11,050 nucleotides of DNA from Nematocida ironsii (Eukaryota > Microsporidia): the NCBI GenBank assembly GCA_001642415.1, contig LTDK01000058.1, positions 1 to 11,050 of the forward strand, written 5' to 3'. A model generated the notes under the pieces. It ran no database searches. It was not told where the DNA came from and saw nothing but the letters and a program-made list of their open reading frames with translations. Numbering within the stretch: position 1 is the stretch's first letter; every line of letters begins with the position of its first letter. The position numbers and the translations under genes were made by a program. Positions 6,824 through 11,050 of the stretch are shown piece after piece.

Positions 6824-9586
6824 ATGAGCACTAGTATGATCTTAAAGCTGATGCTAGTAATTCACACTGTATATGCAAGGCTTGAGCTATGTGACATACA
6901 TATGTTACAAGAGAGAGCAGATCTTATACCAGGAGAACTAACAATTAATTCGGGTGGCCCGCTTAATCTGCTCCGTGGATATATTATGTGCAAAAGTGGG
7001 TATATGCATAATAAGCGATTTTTTTCGCAGGGAATAGACACCGATTATAGCCTGAAAAAAAGTGATAAATTAAAAGAGAATATACATGTATATACATATA
7101 CTAGGAATCCTGAAAATGACAAGTCCTACAAAAATATGATACGAAGTAGATTTAATAGCCGGTATACATTTGAGCTCCATCAGCAGATGATATATATGTT
7201 CCCGTGTGAAAATAATACTCTTTCTATTGAACCGTGTAGAAATGACTCGTTTACATGGTTTCTAAGAGCACACGATAGCAAACTAGATACTTCGCATCTC
7301 CTTGCTGCTCTGTTGCTTCTTTCTGAGGGTATTGATGTCCCTATTAAAATAGAAAAGAATATAAAAGGTGCGGAAAGAATATTTCTAAAAAGCTGGACAG
7401 GTGAATTTGTCTTTATTGACTTATCTTTGTGGATAGAAAGCAATATACCAGGCAATGCAGGAGAGAAAGTTTACCAAAAAGAAACAGAAAGCATTGTGGA
7501 GTTTTTTCAGAGACTGCGTATGGAGCCCTTTTTATCCGATTTACAAAAATGCAATATGCCAAAGACCCAAGAACACTTGAATAAGGGCTATTTCCTTGAA
7601 AGCCCGCAATTTCTTATACAGTCATATATTTTTGAGTACATAGATAATGTAGATCAGTATAGATTGTTTGTAGCAGCAGTGCGGGTTTTATTGCTAGATT
7701 TAGAATTATATCCAGGAAGAACAGAAAACCAAAAAAAATATTTTAAAAAGACTTTAGATTATTGCTTTATAGAAAAGAAATTGTATAAAAGTAGTGAAGA
7801 CAACTATACTACAGATATTCTTAGTCTTAAATCTAAAATAGATAAAAGTGCAATCCTTCCCTTTACAAGTCCAGCAATGGTGCCTTTATACACTCATGTG
7901 CCAGAGCACATTCCAGAGAACTCAGCTGGCTCTATACAAGACGGGCCACTGCAATACAGCAACCATGTGGAGACAATGCTTTTGAGTCTGTTCACCTGCC
8001 TTACATACAATCCAGAAATCAACAAATGTTCAACTATGCATATGCCCGGTGCCTCTCTAGGCCTAAAGGCATTTTTTAATAAATATACAGTGCCCACAGA
8101 GAGTGCAAGTCAGACTAAGCATAGAGACTGGTGCTGGATTGTATCAAAGCTGAATAACTCGAATATTAAATATGCAAGAGAGAGTAGAACCGAGCTATGC
8201 GGGGGGTTAGCGAATATTCTTTATGTAATATCCGAACTGTTTGTTGAAAACAATGATGTAGTAGCTGCTATAGAGAATGTAACTAGTATTCCATACAATG
8301 AAGGGTCAGAATCAGAAAGAATAGAGAGTATAAAAAGGCTATTTTTGAATATTCTTAATTATCTAGCAGGAAATCATCAAATCCGCATTAAATTATCAGC
8401 CCTGGAATATCTGCCCGCAGTAGGGCGAACATTTGATATATTTGGAAGTATTACACTCAGTTTTGAGGCTGATAATAGAGAGGAAAGCATAAGGCTGGAT
8501 ATTCATCCAAAGTATTCTAAGTTTTCACTGGTGTCAGAGTTCAGCGACTATTCTGAAGATGCAAGGACTGAACTAATGCAGATAATCCGAAATTACAGTT
8601 TCATGGAAAGCTACATTGGAAGGATTATTCGGAATTATTTAAATAACAATATAAAGAGGCTGGAGAAAAAAACTCCAGAACAAAATCAAAGCACGCTTAA
8701 TACCATGTTAGATAGAAATGTTCTAAATAAAATATTTTTGTGGGGGCGTATAGATTCTCTAGAATACAAAGCGTCTATAGTCAGATATTTTTTTATTAAC
8801 AGAGGAAAAATACGAAAATTACATACTGACAATCAGCTGTTGCGTATTATTAGAAATATTATAGGAAGTGTCTCTCTTGGCAATCTAGTAGAAAGAAAGA
8901 AAATATTAATATCATGCATGTGCTGCTTTAATTATAATGAGTACTTTACAAAGATTGAATATGATCCAAAAGAGTTTCTAACTGCAGCAGAATTTAATAA
9001 TAATGATGTTTGGGGTTTACTGGGCGACATAATAGATATAAGCAGCTCAGAAGAAATATTTAACGATTCTCTCTGCAATCTATTAAGCCATTCTATTTTT
9101 TTTAAAAGAGTAGTTAATATATTTGGGGCATACACATCTTTCAATGCATTCTGTATTAGATTAATCAAAGTGCATGGATTTGATGCACCACAAAATGTAA
9201 TGAAATGCATGAAAGAGGAAATAGAAGCATATAATGCCCGGGGGCTAGCCCATGTTTGGTTTTTATGGCTATTATATGCCTGTGCAGAACCATTGTCTAA
9301 CCTAAGGCTTATTAAAAGCATCTATATGTATCTAGAGCCTACGTACATTTCTTGTGAGTATATAAGCGATGCAAAGGATATAAAAAACATAGATTTTAAC
9401 CATGTTCTATCTGTTCTGGAGGCAAAAAAGTATTTGCTGGGCATAGAAGAAAATGAAGTAAGCAAAGCAAAATACGAAAAAACTATAAGCGATATCAAAA
9501 AATGCAGTCTTCTTGTATCAAGTAAGCAACTCTTAACTAACCCGAACACAGCTCGGAAAAGAAGCCATTTAGGCAATCAGGCATAG
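6824..9586 (+). CDS. Large secreted multigene-family protein, long form (920 aa)
   Basis: This is the full-length family member, of unknown biochemical function and probably secreted. ATG 6824 gives an immediate signal peptide: residues 1-18, MSTSMILKLMLVIHTVYA, with likely cleavage after VYA. No later membrane segment is evident. Family blocks are: GYIMCKSGYMHNKRFFSQ (52-69), FLRAHDSKLDTSHLLAALLL (146-165) with LLSEGIDVPIKIE (165-177), and PQFLIQSYIFEYIDNV (261-276). A central module absent from the 675-residue paralogue contains SLFTCLTYNP (388-397), AFFNKY (416-421), RDWCWIV (434-440) and ELCGGLANILYVISELF (457-473). The C-terminal half is helical and Leu/Ile/Asn-rich and ends in a basic tail (ARKRSHLGNQA). 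Cysteines are scattered. DNA encoding the central module (7861-8220) is about 44% G+C against about 24% in the 120 bases before it, counted by hand. Stop is TAG. The gene follows a gap with pol debris. Confidence 0.88.
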   Translation: MSTSMILKLMLVIHTVYARLELCDIHMLQERADLIPGELTINSGGPLNLLRGYIMCKSGYMHNKRFFSQGIDTDYSLKKSDKLKENIHVYTYTRNPENDKSYKNMIRSRFNSRYTFELHQQMIYMFPCENNTLSIEPCRNDSFTWFLRAHDSKLDTSHLLAALLLLSEGIDVPIKIEKNIKGAERIFLKSWTGEFVFIDLSLWIESNIPGNAGEKVYQKETESIVEFFQRLRMEPFLSDLQKCNMPKTQEHLNKGYFLESPQFLIQSYIFEYIDNVDQYRLFVAAVRVLLLDLELYPGRTENQKKYFKKTLDYCFIEKKLYKSSEDNYTTDILSLKSKIDKSAILPFTSPAMVPLYTHVPEHIPENSAGSIQDGPLQYSNHVETMLLSLFTCLTYNPEINKCSTMHMPGASLGLKAFFNKYTVPTESASQTKHRDWCWIVSKLNNSNIKYARESRTELCGGLANILYVISELFVENNDVVAAIENVTSIPYNEGSESERIESIKRLFLNILNYLAGNHQIRIKLSALEYLPAVGRTFDIFGSITLSFEADNREESIRLDIHPKYSKFSLVSEFSDYSEDARTELMQIIRNYSFMESYIGRIIRNYLNNNIKRLEKKTPEQNQSTLNTMLDRNVLNKIFLWGRIDSLEYKASIVRYFFINRGKIRKLHTDNQLLRIIRNIIGSVSLGNLVERKKILISCMCCFNYNEYFTKIEYDPKEFLTAAEFNNNDVWGLLGDIIDISSSEEIFNDSLCNLLSHSIFFKRVVNIFGAYTSFNAFCIRLIKVHGFDAPQNVMKCMKEEIEAYNARGLAHVWFLWLLYACAEPLSNLRLIKSIYMYLEPTYISCEYISDAKDIKNIDFNHVLSVLEAKKYLLGIEENEVSKAKYEKTISDIKKCSLLVSSKQLLTNPNTARKRSHLGNQA

Positions 9587-9751
9587 TCTATTACCTTTAT
9601 AATGTGCAGATTATTTTACACCAACACTTTCTTATTTAAACTAGCATTAAATAGAACCCTAGGTTTTTTAATGCAGTGTGTAAAAATAAAAATACATTTT
9701 CACTTGTGTTTAATGACTTATATAAATATACTATTCTAGCCAGCTGGTTTA

Positions 9752-9770
9752 GGGTTATATCGGGTTATAT
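9752..9770. repeat. Tandem pair of GGGTTATAT
   Basis: GGGTTATAT occurs twice, at 9752-9760 and 9762-9770, separated by one C and preceded by GGTTTA. It is only two units. The GGTTTAGGGTT string superficially recalls telomere repeats, but nothing else supports a telomeric origin. Confidence 0.3.
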
Positions 9771-9912
9771 TCATTTATAGATTATATTATGTTTCTAATA
9801 TTTATATACTTCTATTCAGTATTCTACTAGATCATTATTTCTTTATTAACACATCACAAGAAGTAAATCATAGGGATTAATTTAAATTAAACATCCTACT
9901 ATTATTTTCTAG

Positions 9913-9936
9913 TCTAGGTATTATAAAAATACCAGA
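9913..9936. other. Bulged hairpin in spacer
   Basis: TCT-A-GGTATT, loop ATAAA, AATACC-AGA: nine paired positions with one bulged A (9916). It lies just upstream of the second pol relic. It could form in RNA, but no terminator or ncRNA identity is supported. Confidence 0.25.
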
Positions 9937-9945
9937 AGCCAATAG

Positions 9946-10122
9946 CATTTAATTGTTACACCCTTCCTAGAAAAAGGAGCTATCGATCTTCAGTGCATAT
10001 AAAATAGATACTTAATGCCTGCTAATCATTTATTCAAGCATTTCGCGCCGTATACCAATAAACTAGCAATTAAAGAAGCCAGGAGATTCCCTCCTCGTAA
10101 ATGTGAACTCTTGGTATCATAG
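9946..10122 (+). pseudogene. Decayed Ty3/Gypsy-like pol relic (protease end and RT start)
   Basis: One frame, interrupted by a TAA at 10000-10002 and ended by a TAG at 10120-10122, reads VTPFLEKGAIDLQCI (9955-9999) and then HFAPYTNKLAIKEARRFPPR (10039-10098). The first string resembles the end of Ty3/Gypsy aspartic proteases ('(I)LG.DFLEK.GAIID(L)...'). The second resembles the start of the reverse transcriptase ('H.I.....(N).PI...(P)RR.PP....E'). The two lie in the correct order and in the same frame, though closer together than in intact elements, so internal sequence is probably lost. It is non-functional and lacks the protease active site and the RT catalytic YxDD. It is on the + strand like the relic at 6086-6416, but the two are in the reverse of pol order, so they are separate copies or a rearrangement. 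Identified by motif from memory only. Confidence 0.5.
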
Positions 10123-10466
10123 CAAAACTTTACATTTATTAATTCCAGAAATTATTATATGTGAACTATGCATAATTTATTAAAAATAAAATATTGTTTA
10201 TGCCTTACATAATATAGTTTCTGTCTTCTTAGTTTATGATTACGATAGATGTATTTATATCACAGCGGGTAGGTATATATTACTATCATGTTAATTGTTC
10301 TATTCATTTACAAGGCGCAATGTCAATGCTGAGGCGTGTATAATCTCCGTATGCCCACAGAGAATCAACAGAAAGAACAATTCTATTTTAATTATATAAT
10401 TGTTAATCAATAGTGATATTAGATATAAATAGGAGATTAACATATGTAAAAGTAATTGTTAAAAGA
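10123..10466. other. AT-rich leader/spacer before the last gene
   Basis: This contains copy C of the shared upstream element and no coding signal on either strand. A minus-strand ORF over 10403-10684 is a shadow of the + gene that starts at 10467. The frame of that gene is open back to 10407 but has no ATG upstream of 10467. Confidence 0.5.
10161..10221 (+). repeat. Shared upstream element, copy C
   Basis: GTGAACTATGCATAATTTAT followed by TAAAAATAAAATATTGTTTA and TGCCTTACATAATATAGTTT. It aligns with copy B across most of its length and with copy A over TTATTAAAAATAAA and CTTACATA. It lies about 290 bp before the start codon at 10467. Confidence 0.5.
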
Positions 10467-11050
10467 ATGTGCACAGGTAAGAGGACAGTATATAAAGAAA
10501 TAAAAATAGAAGAACAGAAGCCTTGTGCTACAATACCACATAGAAAAAAGCACAGAGTTTGGTATATCACATTATATTTAGCAGTTTTATACCAGTGTAT
10601 ACGCTGTAAGACAGATTCACTAGAGACTATAGAAGAAATAAAAAACAGTAAAATCATCAACAGTAAAGGTGAAGAGATAAGCATATATCTAAACGGGATT
10701 ATTTCGCCCTTCTGGGGGTTCTGTCATGAGCAAGTAGGAATTTTAAACAACTTACGCTTCTTCTGGCATACTGGTCATATTGCTAATAATAAAAACCCCA
10801 AAAATTCTTCAACAAAATATGCCATAAACCAGCATACAGATGAATCCGAAAAATTCAACGCGTCTAAAATAGATGAGGACATAAAGCCACCCAAAAATAT
10901 AAACACCTATATTGAAGAATATAAGAAAACAATGCATATTCTATTCCCATCAGAGGATGAGTATTTGTCAGTATATACAAAGAAACAGAACTCATTCTAT
11001 GCGTTTTTAAACCACCCAGGCATGAAAGATTATAAATATAAACTTCTTGC
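10467..11050 (+). CDS. Multigene-family protein, 5' part only (third family member)
   Basis: The first 194 codons are visible and the gene runs off the window. ATG 10467 is the first Met after the in-frame stop at 10404. Residues 26-30 (RKKHR) are basic, and VWYITLYLAVLYQCIRC (31-47) is a short hydrophobic segment, read as a signal peptide with a long n-region like that of the gene at 1037. It then aligns with the two relatives: a conserved stretch GIISPFWGFCHEQVGILNNL with following RFFWH (about 77-101), a polar linker, and YIEEYKKTMHILFP (148-161). Next comes SFYAFLNHP (176-184) and YKYKLL just before the edge, where the relatives have LLA.LLLLSEG. The N-terminal block is longer than in the relatives, with GFCHEQVG in place of KCG. 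The GGTAAGA at 10475-10481 resembles a 5' splice site, but the frame stays open and conserved through it. Confidence 0.8.
   Translation, partial: MCTGKRTVYKEIKIEEQKPCATIPHRKKHRVWYITLYLAVLYQCIRCKTDSLETIEEIKNSKIINSKGEEISIYLNGIISPFWGFCHEQVGILNNLRFFWHTGHIANNKNPKNSSTKYAINQHTDESEKFNASKIDEDIKPPKNINTYIEEYKKTMHILFPSEDEYLSVYTKKQNSFYAFLNHPGMKDYKYKLL

Larger units (their letters stand above)
9587..9945. other. AT-rich spacer after the 920-aa gene
   Basis: There is no supported gene. A 46-codon ORF from ATG 9602, hydrophobic through T-rich sequence, is not called. GTAAAAATAAAAATAC near 9680 contains AATAAA-like signals. A tandem pair of GGGTTATAT and a bulged hairpin (both listed separately) and a 14-bp AT palindrome at 9877-9890 are present. 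Confidence 0.5.

Noticed and set aside
9602..9742. 46-codon hydrophobic ORF after the 920-aa gene
   Set aside because: T-rich low-complexity sequence makes such ORFs by chance; there is no motif and no start context.
9746..9770. Interstitial telomere repeat
   Set aside because: It contains only one TTTAGGG-like unit and two GGGTTATAT units, with no array.
10475..10550. GGTAAGA as a 5' splice site in the last gene
   Set aside because: The reading frame and family resemblance continue uninterrupted and no branch/acceptor pair is needed; Nematocida is thought to lack introns.
1..11050. CRISPR array, bacterial operon or plasmid origin
   Set aside because: There are no regular repeat/spacer units, no Shine-Dalgarno pattern and wide AT-rich gaps between genes; the content reads as eukaryotic.

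Overview
This looks like an accessory, rapidly evolving stretch of a compact, intron-poor, AT-rich eukaryotic genome. The best guess is a microsporidian of the Nematocida group. No rRNA, tRNA or housekeeping gene fixes the taxonomy. The guess rests on long uninterrupted ORFs that begin with a signal peptide or signal anchor, have no recognisable enzymatic domain, belong to one divergent family lying side by side, and are separated by very AT-rich spacers. This matches my recollection of the large secreted gene families of Nematocida, but no search was run. Stop usage (TAA, TGA, TAG) is standard and all supported genes read on the + strand.

Layout: (1) 1-477 is the 3' end of an unrecognised gene. 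(2) 1037-3064 encodes a 675-residue membrane-targeted or secreted family protein. (3) 3559-5586 encodes a 675-residue protein with an N-terminal hydrophobic anchor, a polar Ser/Cys-containing linker and irregular leucine-rich repeats. (4) 5587-6823 is a long gap holding the decayed remains of a Ty3/Gypsy-like pol gene (RT thumb/RNase H on +, a weak integrase C-terminus-like piece on -) and a 20-bp perfect palindrome. (5) 6824-9586 encodes a 920-residue family member with a clear cleavable signal peptide. (6) 9587-10466 is another gap with a second pol relic (protease end and RT start) and a shared upstream element. (7) 10467-11050 is the 5' part of a third family member, cut by the window edge.

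The three family proteins (genes 2, 5 and 7) share an N-terminal block (roughly 'GY/YI...KCG..NKRFF.Q') and a later block around 'LLA.LLLLSEG(I/L)D(I/V)'. The 920-residue member has an extra central module, which is GC-rich, with no counterpart in the 675-residue member. The products are probably exported to the parasite surface or host cell, with the LRR protein as a second type of exported binding protein. That is inference from targeting signals and family resemblance. A 40-60 bp AT-rich element recurs about 290-370 bp upstream of three of the start codons and may be a shared regulatory element or a dispersed repeat.
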